A DNA stretch of 64,000 bases from Caenimonas sedimenti (lineage in GTDB: Bacteria > Pseudomonadota > Gammaproteobacteria > Burkholderiales > Burkholderiaceae_C): positions 124,001-188,000 of the forward strand of contig NZ_VOBQ01000016.1 in assembly GCF_007833165.1 (NCBI RefSeq). Direction: 5' to 3'. The translations under genes were made by a program, and so were the position numbers. Every line of letters begins with the position of its first letter. Within the stretch, counting starts at the first letter, position 1. Below the pieces are notes generated by a model, which worked only from the letters and a program-made list of their open reading frames with translations, was not told the DNA's origin and did not search any database. This document shows, one piece after another, positions 15,128-24,663 of this stretch.

Positions 15128-17905
15128 GTGACGGCTGAGATTCAGTTCCAACCTGGCGAGCGCATCACCCACCACGAGCACGGCCAGGGTGTCGTCCTCG
15201 ACTCGGCGCGTGACGGCTATTTGCGCGCGTTCTTCGGCGTCGGCGAACGCCGGGTGCCGGTGGCGTCGCTGCGGCGCGAACTCACTCGCACCGAGCGCAT
15301 CCTGCGCGCCGTAGATGGCGGCGCGGAGCGGTCCCGCAAGGCATGGCTGTCCTATGAGGCGCACGCGCTGCCGGTGATGGAAAGCGCCTCGGCGCTGACC
15401 TCGGCCAAGATCGACCTGCTGCCGCATCAGGTAGTGCTGACGCACCGCATCGCCACCGCCTCACCCCGGCGCTACTTGATCGCCGACGAGGTGGGGTTGG
15501 GCAAGACCATCGAAACCGCGCTGATCCTGCGCGAGCTGGCCAGCCGGGGTGAATTGACCCGCGCGCTGATGGTGGTGCCTGCGGGCCTCGTGAACAACTG
15601 GCACCGCGAGCTGAACGAGGTATTTAACCTCGACTTCGAGGTGTTCGGCTCCGAAGGCGACATCACCGACCGCAAGACCAATGCCTTCGCCAAGCATGAC
15701 CGGCTGATCGCCAGCATCGACACGCTGAAGCGCCCGGCGCGCATCAAGCGCCTGCTGGATGCGCCACGCTGGGATCTGGTGGTGTTCGACGAAGCGCATC
15801 ACCTCACAGCCTACAAGACCGGCGGCAAGGTGCGCAAGACCGAGAACTACAAGCTGGCCGAGGCGCTGAAGGATCACTCGCGCGACCTTGTGCTGCTGTC
15901 GGCCACGCCGCACCAGGGCAATCACTTCCAGTTCTGGATGCTGGCGCAACTGCTGAACCCGACGCTGTTCCGCAGCCCTGAGGAGATGTTGGTGGAGCGG
16001 CACCGCCTCAACACGGTGATGTTCCGCCGTACCAAGGCGGACGCTTGCCAGCCCGATGGCTCGCCACTGTTCGCGCGGCGCTGGGTTCACACCGAATCCT
16101 TCGTGATGAACCAAGCGGAGCGGCTGTTTTACGAGAAGCTGCGCGAGTATCTGGAGGACGGCTTCGATCTCGCGCGCCGTCAAGGCAACCAGGGGCGCGC
16201 GCTAGGCTTCCTGATGGCGATCTTCCAGAAGATCGCGGCATCAAGCTTCGCGGCCGTCCGCCGCACGCTCAAGCGCCGCCTGCTGATGCTGACGCTGCAC
16301 GAGGCGCTTCTGCGCGACAAGGAGCTGGACATCGAGGGCCGCGAGCGCCTGACCGAAGAAGCGCGCGAGCTGATCCACGAGGAGTTCGGCCTGTCGCGCG
16401 ACAGCGTCGGGCGCAGCGCGGTGGACCGCGTGCTGGCTGATCTGAAGTACCGGCTGGTCAAGAAGCTGGACGAAGAGGCACTGGAGATGGCCTCTGACCC
16501 TTACGGCAGTGAATATTCAGCCACACACGCGGAAGAAGCCGCGTCGGCGGTCGTGGATCTGCATCTGCCGGAGGAGCGTCTGCGCATCGGCGACCTGCTG
16601 CGGGTGTTCCCGGCAGAGCGCGAAACCAAGATGCAAAAGCTGCTTGACGGATTAGGCACGCTGTGGGGGCAGAACCCCAATGAGAAGATCGTGATCTTCG
16701 CCACCTACCTCGGCACGGTGGACATGATCGCTCGCGAGATCGAGCAAACGTTCCCCGGTCAGGGCGTCGCCGTGCTACGCGGGGGCGACCACGGTGCGAA
16801 GGTGGCGGCAGAGCGGCGCTTTCGCCTGAAAGACGGCCCGCGCGTGCTGGTCTGCACAGCGGCCGGACGAGAAGGTATCAACCTGCAGTTCGCGCGCGTC
16901 TTGTTCAACTTCGACCTGCCGTGGAATCCGATGGACATGGAGCAGCGCATCGGGCGAATCCATCGCTATGGACAGAGCCACACCGCGCAGGTCTACAACC
17001 TTGTGCTGTCGGACACCATAGAAGGCCGCATTTTTCTGCTGCTCGACGAGAAGCTGACGGAGATCGCGCGCACGGTCGGCAAGGTGGATGACCAGGGCAA
17101 CGTGGCGGAAGACCTGCGCGCACAAATTCTTGGGCAGTTGTCGGAACGATTGAACTACGACCGGCTGTATCAGGAGGCGCTGTCCGACCCGGAGCTGAAA
17201 CGCACGCAGGTGGAGCTGGAGGCGGCGCTGTCGAACTCTCGCGAAGCGCGGCAGGTGGTGTTCGACCTGTTTCAAGACCTTGACGGCTTCAGCCTTGACG
17301 ACTACAAGCCCTTCTCGGACGTGTCGTCCAGCTTGGATCGGCTTGTGCGCTTCCTCTCCGCGGCGGTAGCGGATCGCCAACAGAAGCTAGTCAAGGTGGA
17401 CGACGCAACCTACGACCTCGTCACCGCCGAAGGCACACGCCACGCCCGGTTCACTCTAAGCCGTGAAGCTGCGACCAACCAGGACGATCTGCAACTGATG
17501 GGCTTGGATCATCCGCTGGTTCAGGACGAACTGGGCCGCTGGCGCAGCGTGCCGCCCGAGGAAGTCGGCATCGCCGTGTCCGGCAACGTAGACGAACCGG
17601 TGCTCCTTTCGCTGTGGATGGTTGAGGCATCCGCGGGCCAAGGCGAGCGCCGCGTGGTGCTCCAGCCCATTGCCATCAAGCAGGATGGAACGAGGGTCCC
17701 GGCAGTCGAACGGCATTGCGAACAGTATCTGCAAGCACCGACGACTTCACCGACATTCTCACCGGAGCAACGACTGGAACTTTTCACACGCGCCGTCGAG
17801 CCTACGCTGCAGCGAGAACTCAAACACAAGGGTGCTGCGACCGGAGATGGCAGCTACTCGGCGGAATTGATTGGCTACGTAGAGGTTGTTGGTCCGAGTG
17901 TGTAG
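15128..17905 (+). CDS. SNF2/SF2-type helicase of the defence cassette
   Basis: A 925-residue protein with GTG start. The N terminus (GERITHHEHGQGVVLDS) looks like a small SH3/Tudor-like barrel. The ATPase follows: motif I ADEVGLGKTIE near residue 120, motif II DEAH near 220, motif III SATPHQ near 257, and the second lobe with REGINLQFARVLFNFDLPWN near 580 and RIGRIHRYGQ near 605. This is the RapA/SNF2-like class of double-stranded DNA translocases; a long C-terminal region (650-925) has no motif. In related BREX, DISARM and Pgl-type systems such a protein acts with methylase and PglZ on incoming DNA. Last gene of the operon. Confidence 0.88.
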   Translation: MTAEIQFQPGERITHHEHGQGVVLDSARDGYLRAFFGVGERRVPVASLRRELTRTERILRAVDGGAERSRKAWLSYEAHALPVMESASALTSAKIDLLPHQVVLTHRIATASPRRYLIADEVGLGKTIETALILRELASRGELTRALMVVPAGLVNNWHRELNEVFNLDFEVFGSEGDITDRKTNAFAKHDRLIASIDTLKRPARIKRLLDAPRWDLVVFDEAHHLTAYKTGGKVRKTENYKLAEALKDHSRDLVLLSATPHQGNHFQFWMLAQLLNPTLFRSPEEMLVERHRLNTVMFRRTKADACQPDGSPLFARRWVHTESFVMNQAERLFYEKLREYLEDGFDLARRQGNQGRALGFLMAIFQKIAASSFAAVRRTLKRRLLMLTLHEALLRDKELDIEGRERLTEEARELIHEEFGLSRDSVGRSAVDRVLADLKYRLVKKLDEEALEMASDPYGSEYSATHAEEAASAVVDLHLPEERLRIGDLLRVFPAERETKMQKLLDGLGTLWGQNPNEKIVIFATYLGTVDMIAREIEQTFPGQGVAVLRGGDHGAKVAAERRFRLKDGPRVLVCTAAGREGINLQFARVLFNFDLPWNPMDMEQRIGRIHRYGQSHTAQVYNLVLSDTIEGRIFLLLDEKLTEIARTVGKVDDQGNVAEDLRAQILGQLSERLNYDRLYQEALSDPELKRTQVELEAALSNSREARQVVFDLFQDLDGFSLDDYKPFSDVSSSLDRLVRFLSAAVADRQQKLVKVDDATYDLVTAEGTRHARFTLSREAATNQDDLQLMGLDHPLVQDELGRWRSVPPEEVGIAVSGNVDEPVLLSLWMVEASAGQGERRVVLQPIAIKQDGTRVPAVERHCEQYLQAPTTSPTFSPEQRLELFTRAVEPTLQRELKHKGAATGDGSYSAELIGYVEVVGPSV

Positions 17906-18216
17906 TGCCCGCCGCTTGTTCTGTCGAGAAGGCCAGAACCGGGCCCGTAGTTGTTAAGGCATTTCACCTTGGAACGGAGGAAGCCCAAAATAGTCCAGCC
18001 CCTTGCCTGACGCTTCAAGGTAGTCCTCGTAAAACCTCGTGGACGCAGGGTACGCCGACGAGGCGAATCCTGGTCCTCCTTAGGCCAGGATGACCACGAC
18101 GCATACGGCACCGGCCACGAAAGGCAGCGGCGCCCCGGCCGGCAATGACGATGCTGCGTCCATCCGGTCACACGACGGCATGGCGCGAGGGAGGGCTCGG
18201 TGGCCTGGCCCATGGG
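17906..18216. other. 311-base intergenic stretch after the helicase gene
   Basis: Between the convergent helicase gene and the minus-strand gene at 18217. I see only weak, imperfect dyads (around CCTGGTCCTCCTTAGGCCAGG at about 18060-18086) that could end transcription from either side. No gene or known RNA. Confidence 0.4.
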
Positions 18217-18522
18217 CTAGCCTCGCTGCAGACGGAAGTCAAAGTGCGCACCCGCGATCTCGCCCAGGTTGCGTATGCCGTCTTGACTGGCCTGGCTGGC
18301 GACGCAGTGCCATCGAGCGGCCAGGGCCATGGTGTCGGCGTCCAGGTCTACCGGCGCACTGTCATTAGCGGACCTCCATGCCATCAGCGATTCGGCGACC
18401 GCCTCAGGCCCACCGAGCGCGCGTTCCAGCGATTCGGCGCAACGCTTCTCCGCTTCGATGCGCCGCACTGCCGGAAGCTCGACGGTATCGATAACGAGGG
18501 CAACGGTGTAAGGGTGTTCCAT
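18217..18522 (-). CDS. Hypothetical accessory protein
   Basis: A 101-residue protein from the ATG at 18522 (MEHPYTVALVIDTVELP); upstream codons up to 18549 are possible but unneeded. It has one strand, a charged helix (RRIEAEKRCAESLERAL) and a second helical half ending GAHFDFRLQ. No signal peptide or motif. It resembles the small conserved proteins often found in integrative elements, but I cannot name a family. Stands alone; the 138 bases between it and the next gene hold no clear signals. Confidence 0.5.
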   Translation of the reverse strand: MEHPYTVALVIDTVELPAVRRIEAEKRCAESLERALGGPEAVAESLMAWRSANDSAPVDLDADTMALAARWHCVASQASQDGIRNLGEIAGAHFDFRLQRG

Positions 18523-18687
18523 GCATTTCTCCAGCGCCCATATCGGCACTGTAAAAGCGTACAGTACACTCTCCCTCCCGGCACGGAATTTACCTTTCCG
18601 CGGGGTGCGCAGGTGGTAGCCAGACTGTTGATGTGCCGTTGATGCGCCCCCTGCCCACCAGAAGTTTCATGAACTTTCGACGGATCG

Positions 18688-19887
18688 CTACAGGGGCGCG
18701 GGCTCCATGCGGGCCACCGTCGCCTCGTCAGGATGATTCGTGACTTTGAACCGCGGCAGTCGATATGGCAGGCGCTCCAAAAGATGTCCTGCCTCTCGCT
18801 CAAACGCCTGCCACTTGACGGCGCGTGGATCGCCCTTCTTCTTGCTTGGGTCAATGAGCATCACAACGTCGGCGCGAGGAAGCCATGTGTCTACCCCCAC
18901 GCTCAAGGTGCAGAAGCTCACGAGCTGACCATCCTCCTTCTGCATCAAGGAATGGGAGGCGACAAAGACGTCGATCCCTTTCGCTTGGGTGAAGTGGTCC
19001 AGCGCCGCCTTCTGTTCGTTGTAGTCACTTGCCACTTGCTGCTTCTGAAGGCTTCGCAATTGTTGCGCCGCGTCCCCGATGGTCGGGATCCACGGGGACC
19101 ACTGTCCATCGATTAGCCTCAGCATCTCGGCGCTCAACGGACGGCTCTCGTTGTGCAGGAAGTGCTGCGCTATGCGAATCATCCCCACTAGCGCCTGGTC
19201 ACTCCGGTCACTGGCAACCAGCAGGCAACTTCGATTGGGCGCCATCACCACCGGATTGCCGGTGATCGCCAACTGGTGGATGTGCTCATGCAGCAGCACC
19301 CGGGCCGCGTCGTAGTAGTCCCCATAGTTCGACTGGTACAACCCCGGAACCACCTCCTGAAACGCAGGCGGTGCCTTCTGCCGAAGGTTGTCGATGGCGA
19401 CCACGCGAGCCTCCTCCAGTGTGACGCCCCACTTCTTGAACTCGGCGTCGGAGACGGATGCGATCCCATGTTCCGTGTCGTACACCACGGCAATCCCAAG
19501 CTCGTCGGAGAACGGTTGGCATCCCTCAAGCGGAAGATCGCCGCCTTCGATGCCGGAAGAGATCCGCGCAATCTCCAGCCCGCCAAGATGGCGCAGGGCT
19601 GGTAGCAAGTTCGGCCTTGCCGTAGCGAAGTCGTTGGGGAATTCGGTAGGCAGAACGCCCTGCGCGAAGACATGCAGCAACTTCTCGCGCTCACCGCCGT
19701 TTGCCCTGACATAGTCCGTATAGAAGTTGGCGAGGGAGATCACCCCGTTGTCGATGCGGATAACGTTCTGTTCGGCGTCGTAGTGGAACTGCATGCCTGG
19801 TCGAAGTTGATGCATCCTCCCAATCAGCTCCGCGGCCGCTGCGGCTGGCGTCGGCTTTCTTGAGAACAACTTCTTCAGAAAGGACAT
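18688..19887 (-). CDS. DUF1444-like protein
   Basis: A 399-residue protein. The start at 19887 (MSFLKKLFSRK) has GGAGG eight bases upstream, while the longer frame to 19947 does not. The first residues are basic and hydrophobic but too short for a signal peptide. The body (HQLRPGMQFHYDAEQNVIRI, then LVASDRSDQALVGMIRIA, later DVVMLIDPSKK) resembles the DUF1444/YtpQ family of cytosolic proteins of unknown role. Residues about 230-236 read LHEHIHQ, a histidine cluster that falls short of HExxH. No nearby partner gives a function. Confidence 0.55.
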   Translation of the reverse strand: MSFLKKLFSRKPTPAAAAAELIGRMHQLRPGMQFHYDAEQNVIRIDNGVISLANFYTDYVRANGGEREKLLHVFAQGVLPTEFPNDFATARPNLLPALRHLGGLEIARISSGIEGGDLPLEGCQPFSDELGIAVVYDTEHGIASVSDAEFKKWGVTLEEARVVAIDNLRQKAPPAFQEVVPGLYQSNYGDYYDAARVLLHEHIHQLAITGNPVVMAPNRSCLLVASDRSDQALVGMIRIAQHFLHNESRPLSAEMLRLIDGQWSPWIPTIGDAAQQLRSLQKQQVASDYNEQKAALDHFTQAKGIDVFVASHSLMQKEDGQLVSFCTLSVGVDTWLPRADVVMLIDPSKKKGDPRAVKWQAFEREAGHLLERLPYRLPRFKVTNHPDEATVARMEPAPL

Positions 19888-19924
19888 GCTTCGCCTCCGT
19901 CCGGGAAATGTAATGCGAAGGATT

Positions 19925-20191
19925 CTATTGGCTTGGCGGCGTGCCAAGCTTCACCAATTCGGAGGACGCCGTCGGCGCGCTGACCGCGCTGTTGCCCGAA
20001 GCGCCGGCTCCGGCGTGATGCCCACCGGCAGCCAGCCAGTCAGACAAAGCCAGGTAGGCGACCTCGATGCCGACCATGCTGGAAGGGCGGCGGCGCAGAC
20101 GGCGCGTGCAAGAACGCATCTCGTGACGGAGGCGGTCGAACTCGCACGCCCAATGTTCGGACGTGGCAGGGGTGGAGGGTGCGGTGTTCAT
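19925..20191 (-). CDS. Small hypothetical protein
   Basis: An 88-codon frame with strong GC at third positions. The N-terminal half is an arginine-rich helix (CEFDRLRHEMRSCTRRLRR), followed by a hydrophobic stretch (MVGIEVAYLALSDWLAAGG) and an Ala/Ser-rich tail. No motif known. It lies 37 bases upstream of the DUF1444-like gene on the same strand, so the two could be co-transcribed. Real coding is likely but unproven. Confidence 0.4.
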   Translation of the reverse strand: MNTAPSTPATSEHWACEFDRLRHEMRSCTRRLRRRPSSMVGIEVAYLALSDWLAAGGHHAGAGASGNSAVSAPTASSELVKLGTPPSQ

Positions 20192-20359
20192 GGCTGCATC
20201 GTGCCGGCCTTGCTGTAGGCGGGCGATGACGCAGTGCGCGGCTTTTCTGTGCGCTATTTGCCCTGGATCGAGACGGAGATGCCGCTAGCAAGAACGCGCT
20301 CGATGTCACGACATGACGGCAGCGGTCAGGCCACGCTTCCCGCCAGCCGTCCCTATGGT

Positions 20360-20788
20360 CTAGACCAGTTCCGCAAGCCGCTTCGTCGCTTCCCGCTTGC
20401 CCATCCTCCGGAGCGCAGCGATAGCGGGTAAGTACGACCGGCGAGGCTTTGCTTTGCCAGACTCCCACTTGTAGACGGATAGCTGCGATGCGCCAATGAG
20501 CTTGCCAACGTCTGAGGCAGAAAGCCCTAGGCGCTTGCGATGCTGGGCGAAGCCTGCTGCGCGGAAGCGAAGGCCTTCGTCGTCCTGGGGCCCTTGTAGG
20601 GATGTCCGCGGAGCCTTTGGCTCCACACGCCTAACCTGCTTCTCCAACGCAGCAACCTTCCGCTTTAAGGTGGCGATCTCGTGTCGGTAGGTCGCGACAG
20701 CCTTCTTAAGGCTCGCTGTCTCTGACTTGAGTTCCTTGCGGGCGAGGCGCGTGATTTCGTCCTTTAGGACAGATGCGATATTGGGCAT
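20360..20788 (-). CDS. XRE-type helix-turn-helix regulator with coiled coil
   Basis: A 142-residue protein from ATG 20788 (MPNIASVLKDEI). Residues about 10-58 are a heptad-like coiled coil (ASLKKAVATYRHEIATLKRK) suited to dimerisation. Residues about 85-130 are an XRE DNA-binding domain: HRKRLGLSASDVGKLIGASQ then SVYKWESGKAKPRR. It is divergent from the PIN-domain gene at 20957 with 168 bases between, so it probably represses that promoter and its own. A C-terminal HTH behind a coiled coil is less common than the reverse order. Confidence 0.8.
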   Translation of the reverse strand: MPNIASVLKDEITRLARKELKSETASLKKAVATYRHEIATLKRKVAALEKQVRRVEPKAPRTSLQGPQDDEGLRFRAAGFAQHRKRLGLSASDVGKLIGASQLSVYKWESGKAKPRRSYLPAIAALRRMGKREATKRLAELV

Positions 20789-20956
20789 AGGCCGATTCTG
20801 CCTGAGTGGCCTACTCTTTCTGGCAGCTATCGCCGACAGCCGTGATGGGCGAGTTGGAATCTCCTTGCGACGCAGCTTCGTGCAGTCCAAACGCTGGCTG
20901 CAAAGCGCAGCGTGATCGAGTTGCCATCCGCATTGCCAGCGTGAGCAGCGTGCGGC

Positions 20957-21709
20957 ATGATCCAATTCATGGCTCACACGCTATTGCTGTTGGACTACGA
21001 AAACGTTCCCAAAGTGGACTTGTCCGTTCTGGACGAGGGATTCAGGGCGGTGATTTTCGTAGGCAGGAATCAAGAGCCTCCGAGGGCATCTAAAAGCAAG
21101 CAGAACGCCCACCGTTTTGCACGTGTCGATTTTCAGAAGATTGATGGAATGGGCAAGAATGCCCTGGACTTCCACATCGCCTTTCATCTCGGGCGTCTAT
21201 TTGAGACGTCACCCGAGACTGAGTGCATAGTGATCGCAAAAGACAAGGGCTACGATCCTTTGCTTGCGCACCTGAACAAAAATGGGATGAAGTGCCGCCG
21301 CGTCGCAAGCTGGGACGATCTTGTGGCAGCGCGAACCGGCTCGGACTCGACGCCAAAGGTGGATGGGTCATCCGCGCAAGTCGGAGCGGCAATAGAGGTA
21401 CCTATCGCGGAGCTGACTGTCTGCTCAAGGTGCAAGAAGGCGAGCACTATCGAGCATCATGGCGGCCGCTGGTGTACCAATTGCGGGCGCTTCGCTGCAC
21501 CTCCGGACCCTGCGCTCCTTCCGTCGGCAAAGATGAAGCAAGGAAGTGGCAGTCTGGCGTGGGGTCGTACAACTGCGCGGGTGACTCCAGAATCAGAACG
21601 CGAATTGCCGGAGTGCGGGTGGTGCAACCGCCGGAGCGACATGACAGGTGGCATCTTCGATGATGGTGAATGGATGTGCGGGCACTGCGTCGCGCGCTAT
21701 GCCACGTAG
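20957..21709 (+). CDS. PIN/NYN-like nuclease with two zinc ribbons
   Basis: A 250-residue protein; ATG 20969 is an alternative start. Residues 1-120 have the conserved acidic residues of PIN-like RNases: LLLLDYENV, GKNALDFHIAFHLG and VIAKDKGYDPLL. Two zinc-ribbon modules follow, CSRC-x(n)-CTNC near residue 160 and CGWC-x(n)-CGHC near 225. This arrangement suggests a nuclease, probably RNA-directed, that binds nucleic acid or partners through the ribbons. Divergent from an XRE regulator and followed after 51 bases by the nuclease-like gene that precedes SIR2-HerA. The ATP-free two-gene unit with the regulator may itself be toxin-like; that is inference. Confidence 0.75.
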   Translation: MIQFMAHTLLLLDYENVPKVDLSVLDEGFRAVIFVGRNQEPPRASKSKQNAHRFARVDFQKIDGMGKNALDFHIAFHLGRLFETSPETECIVIAKDKGYDPLLAHLNKNGMKCRRVASWDDLVAARTGSDSTPKVDGSSAQVGAAIEVPIAELTVCSRCKKASTIEHHGGRWCTNCGRFAAPPDPALLPSAKMKQGSGSLAWGRTTARVTPESERELPECGWCNRRSDMTGGIFDDGEWMCGHCVARYAT

Positions 21710-21760
21710 GACCGATCGAATGGGGTTCATCCACTGGCATCCGACTACCCTCCTGAGACA

Positions 21761-23116
21761 ATGAAAATCCACTACTACGTCCCCGACGGTATCAAGAAGG
21801 CTCAAGTACGTGACGGCGCTGATTTACGCGAAACAACGCCACTCAGCGTCGCTCCACTGACCGCCGCCCGCGTACAGGCCGCGGCATGCGATTCAGGCTA
21901 CGGCAGTGCACTCTCGTTGTACGGTGCATCGAGTCCAGACTATCAAGACTTGCAGAGGCATCTACGCGCGCGCGCACGAATGGTTCTGACCACACTGCGT
22001 CGCATACCGCCAGATGACTATGCCCGCGCGGGCTTCTCCGACGTGTTGGATGGAACCGAACTCGGTGATCTAGGCTTTCTGCTAGGCGGAATCTGTGCAC
22101 GATTGGCGGCTGAGGCTTGGATATCAAAGTTTCACAAAGGATGGGATCTCAAGCATTTCTGGCATCGAAGTGTGTATGCGGCGCGAGCCACTGCCAATGC
22201 CCGCACAGTAGACTTTTCTGGAGGCACCCTTGCTACCAAGAACGCGGACTATCTTCTTGTCCGCAAGTCCAAGAACAGCAGCGCCCTTCGTTGGCACGCG
22301 GTTGAAGCGAAAGGCACCCATGGGAATGAGGATTGGGGTGATTTGAACCGCGGAATCGAACAAGCCAACGAACTTGCAATGGTTGTCGATGAAACGCGTG
22401 TTCATGCCCTCGGCGACTACCTGGTGGCGCAGGCCCATTTCGGGTCAACTTCGTCTGGCGTCCGACCGTTGAGGCTTCTAACAGGATCGCTGATCGACCC
22501 GCCCCCTTCCCCCAGGGGGAAGAGATCACAAATTTATATCGTACCTGCACTAGCAGAGCTGCGCTCCTTCATCATGTCGGCGGACCAGTTCCGGCTACTG
22601 GCCAGAAGCTCCGGGGTCGAGGTGCCGGGCGGTGCCATTTCCTCAACCAATTCAGTGTTTGCTCGTCTTGAAGGTGGCGAAAGAACGCGCCTCGTTGTGG
22701 CAACCGTGGTCCTCGCTTTGAGAAATCAAGCGCAAGAGTTGCTCGCTGCAATCGAGGCTGTTCTCGACGCAGCGAGGCTCCTCGAGCAAAGAGCAGAAGG
22801 TCGGATTGATGGCCACTTTTGGGCGGCTACCCGATCAGTCTTGCTCGCTGGTCCTCTTTCGGAAGCCAATCGAACGATCGGAGTGCAACTGATTGACACA
22901 GTAAGCCGAAGAACGCCGCTCCAAGACAATGACCTTAGAAGGCCACTCTGGATGAAGGCCGCCAGATTGCTAGTCGCGGCGTCTATACCAAATACTGGGT
23001 CAGCGCGAGAGCTGACTTCGAGGCTGCGGAACGGATGTGAAGTGATCCGAGAGATGTCCCGCTCCGAAGGTTGGTTCAGCACATCCAATGGGGCTCTCGC
23101 CTTTTCTGGCGACTGA
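21761..23116 (+). CDS. Putative PD-(D/E)XK-type protein upstream of SIR2-HerA
   Basis: A 451-residue protein with no family that I can name. Residues about 150-190 read NADYLLVRKS, then RWHAVEAKGTHG: an Asp at the end of one strand and ExK on the next, as in PD-(D/E)XK nucleases. Flanking parts are helical (LEQRAEGRIDGHFWAATRS) without membrane segments. It shares the AT-richer base composition of the SIR2-HerA pair, from which it is separated by 290 bases, and of the PIN gene upstream. It may be a third component of that defence unit or a separate nuclease. Confidence 0.55.
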   Translation: MKIHYYVPDGIKKAQVRDGADLRETTPLSVAPLTAARVQAAACDSGYGSALSLYGASSPDYQDLQRHLRARARMVLTTLRRIPPDDYARAGFSDVLDGTELGDLGFLLGGICARLAAEAWISKFHKGWDLKHFWHRSVYAARATANARTVDFSGGTLATKNADYLLVRKSKNSSALRWHAVEAKGTHGNEDWGDLNRGIEQANELAMVVDETRVHALGDYLVAQAHFGSTSSGVRPLRLLTGSLIDPPPSPRGKRSQIYIVPALAELRSFIMSADQFRLLARSSGVEVPGGAISSTNSVFARLEGGERTRLVVATVVLALRNQAQELLAAIEAVLDAARLLEQRAEGRIDGHFWAATRSVLLAGPLSEANRTIGVQLIDTVSRRTPLQDNDLRRPLWMKAARLLVAASIPNTGSARELTSRLRNGCEVIREMSRSEGWFSTSNGALAFSGD

Positions 23117-23406
23117 GGTTTTCCACCGACTCGGGTCGGCGGCGTTTCCCGTTTGCGCACCACTCGACCTAATGCTGACTAGCGACAACAATCAGTTTTC
23201 GACACTGAATGCGATCTGTGGCGTGCTTCGACGGCACCGAAATGAGGCCGCGTAGCTGCTCCGATGAGCCGATGATCTTGCGCAGGGAGGTAAACCTTCG
23301 TTGCGCTGAAGAGGCGCACGCAATATCATTGATGAGCAGAGCTGGGATCGTGGCCAGGCGAATCTAGCAGCAAGAGAAGTTTCCTTGGCAACGTTGCGGA
23401 GTATGC

Positions 23407-24663
23407 ATGGCGCCTGAATCACCGACCGCTGAGACGAACGCTTCTAGTGCTCCCGTAGCTAGTGACGAGCTCCCTCCGGCAACTTTTTTTGATGCTGGCG
23501 CTGCCGCCTGGAGGCAACTCGCGCCCAAGTTATCCGTTGAGGGTGCTGCGCCTGAGGAGACGCGGCGTGCGAGAGAAGGCCTGCAGGCCTCCTTGCTCTC
23601 TTCCCTTCAAATGCAGCATGTCATGGTGCTTGCCGGAAGTGGAACGTCACTGGGTCCGGTGACTAGAGGCCCCTCAATGGGCAACCTTTGGCAATCGTGT
23701 GTATGCGGCAAAGGTAGCGTGCCGACGGCGGAGGCGGCGTCCGTAATTCAGGGAGTGGGATACGACGCGACGGCCGACGGTGAGAATATCGAGGGGCTGC
23801 TATCGAGGTGCGAAGCCTTCTTGCAAGTGAACGCGAGTCCGAATGTCAAGAAATTCGTTGAGTCAGCCCGGAAGTCCATTCTGGAAGAGTGCAGTGGGTT
23901 CTTAGGTCCAGATTCGGACAGTCAACTTGCGGCGCACAGAACGTTTCTGCATAAGCTTTCGCGACGCCGCACGCGAGATTCTCGGTTGAAGGTGTTCACC
24001 ACGAACTACGATGTCTGTTTCGAGTCGGCGGCCTCCAAGCAAGGACTGATACCGGTGGATGGATTCTCATTCACGCAACCTCGAACGTTTGACCCTAGAT
24101 TCTTCAGTTATGACATCGTTCGGAGGCCACTAAATGGGGAAGACTCAGGAGCTCCGCTTGAAGGCGTCTTTCTTCTATTCAAGTTGCATGGCTCTGTGGA
24201 TTGGGTTCGGTCCGAGAACGCCGATGTAGTTATCGGCAAGCCATCACCGGAATCTGCATGTCTCATATACCCTGCGCGCGGAAAGTACCAACAATCCTAT
24301 GTTCAACCTCATTTAGAACTGATATCCCAATACCTATCGTCCTTGCGCAATCCAAACACCTGCGTGATTGTCACCGGCTTCGGGTTTCAAGATGATCATC
24401 TGTCAGAGCCGATCCTCAGTGCAGTAAAGACGAATCCGCACCTTCGACTCGTAGTCGTCGATCCGTGGGCGCATGAACTGGTGAAAAGTACTGAGGAGCG
24501 TCACAAATACTGGCGACGCTTGTTTGATCTAGCCGGTAAGGGGAGCGACGTTTGGCTTATCAGCGCGACGTTTGGCGTTTTTGCTGACCTGATTCCTGAC
24601 CTGAAGGCCCTTACTCCTGCAGAACGCATCTCTCGTGACATCAAGCAGATCGCGGCGCACTAA
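23407..24663 (+). CDS. SIR2-family NADase (SIR2-HerA defence)
   Basis: A 418-residue protein. The SIR2 fold is shown by LAGSGTSLGP near residue 75 (NAD-binding GAGxS), TTNYDVCFES near 198 (the TxN motif) and KLHGSVDW near 258 with the catalytic His. GFGFQDDHLSEPIL near 325 is typical of defence SIR2 proteins. Defence SIR2 enzymes deplete NAD+ on infection and cause abortive infection. The gene overlaps the HerA gene by TAATG. SIR2-HerA pairs are a described antiphage system in which the two proteins assemble together. There are 290 bases of upstream DNA for a promoter. Confidence 0.88.
   Translation: MAPESPTAETNASSAPVASDELPPATFFDAGAAAWRQLAPKLSVEGAAPEETRRAREGLQASLLSSLQMQHVMVLAGSGTSLGPVTRGPSMGNLWQSCVCGKGSVPTAEAASVIQGVGYDATADGENIEGLLSRCEAFLQVNASPNVKKFVESARKSILEECSGFLGPDSDSQLAAHRTFLHKLSRRRTRDSRLKVFTTNYDVCFESAASKQGLIPVDGFSFTQPRTFDPRFFSYDIVRRPLNGEDSGAPLEGVFLLFKLHGSVDWVRSENADVVIGKPSPESACLIYPARGKYQQSYVQPHLELISQYLSSLRNPNTCVIVTGFGFQDDHLSEPILSAVKTNPHLRLVVVDPWAHELVKSTEERHKYWRRLFDLAGKGSDVWLISATFGVFADLIPDLKALTPAERISRDIKQIAAH

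Noticed and set aside
7297..17905. Calling the cassette BREX or DISARM
   Set aside because: The defining genes brxA/brxB/brxL and drmA/drmB/drmC are absent; only PglZ, methylase and helicase classes are shared.
19029..19712. Metalloprotease call for the DUF1444-like protein from LHEHIHQ
   Set aside because: The spacing HEHIH lacks a conserved third ligand and the rest follows DUF1444, not a peptidase.
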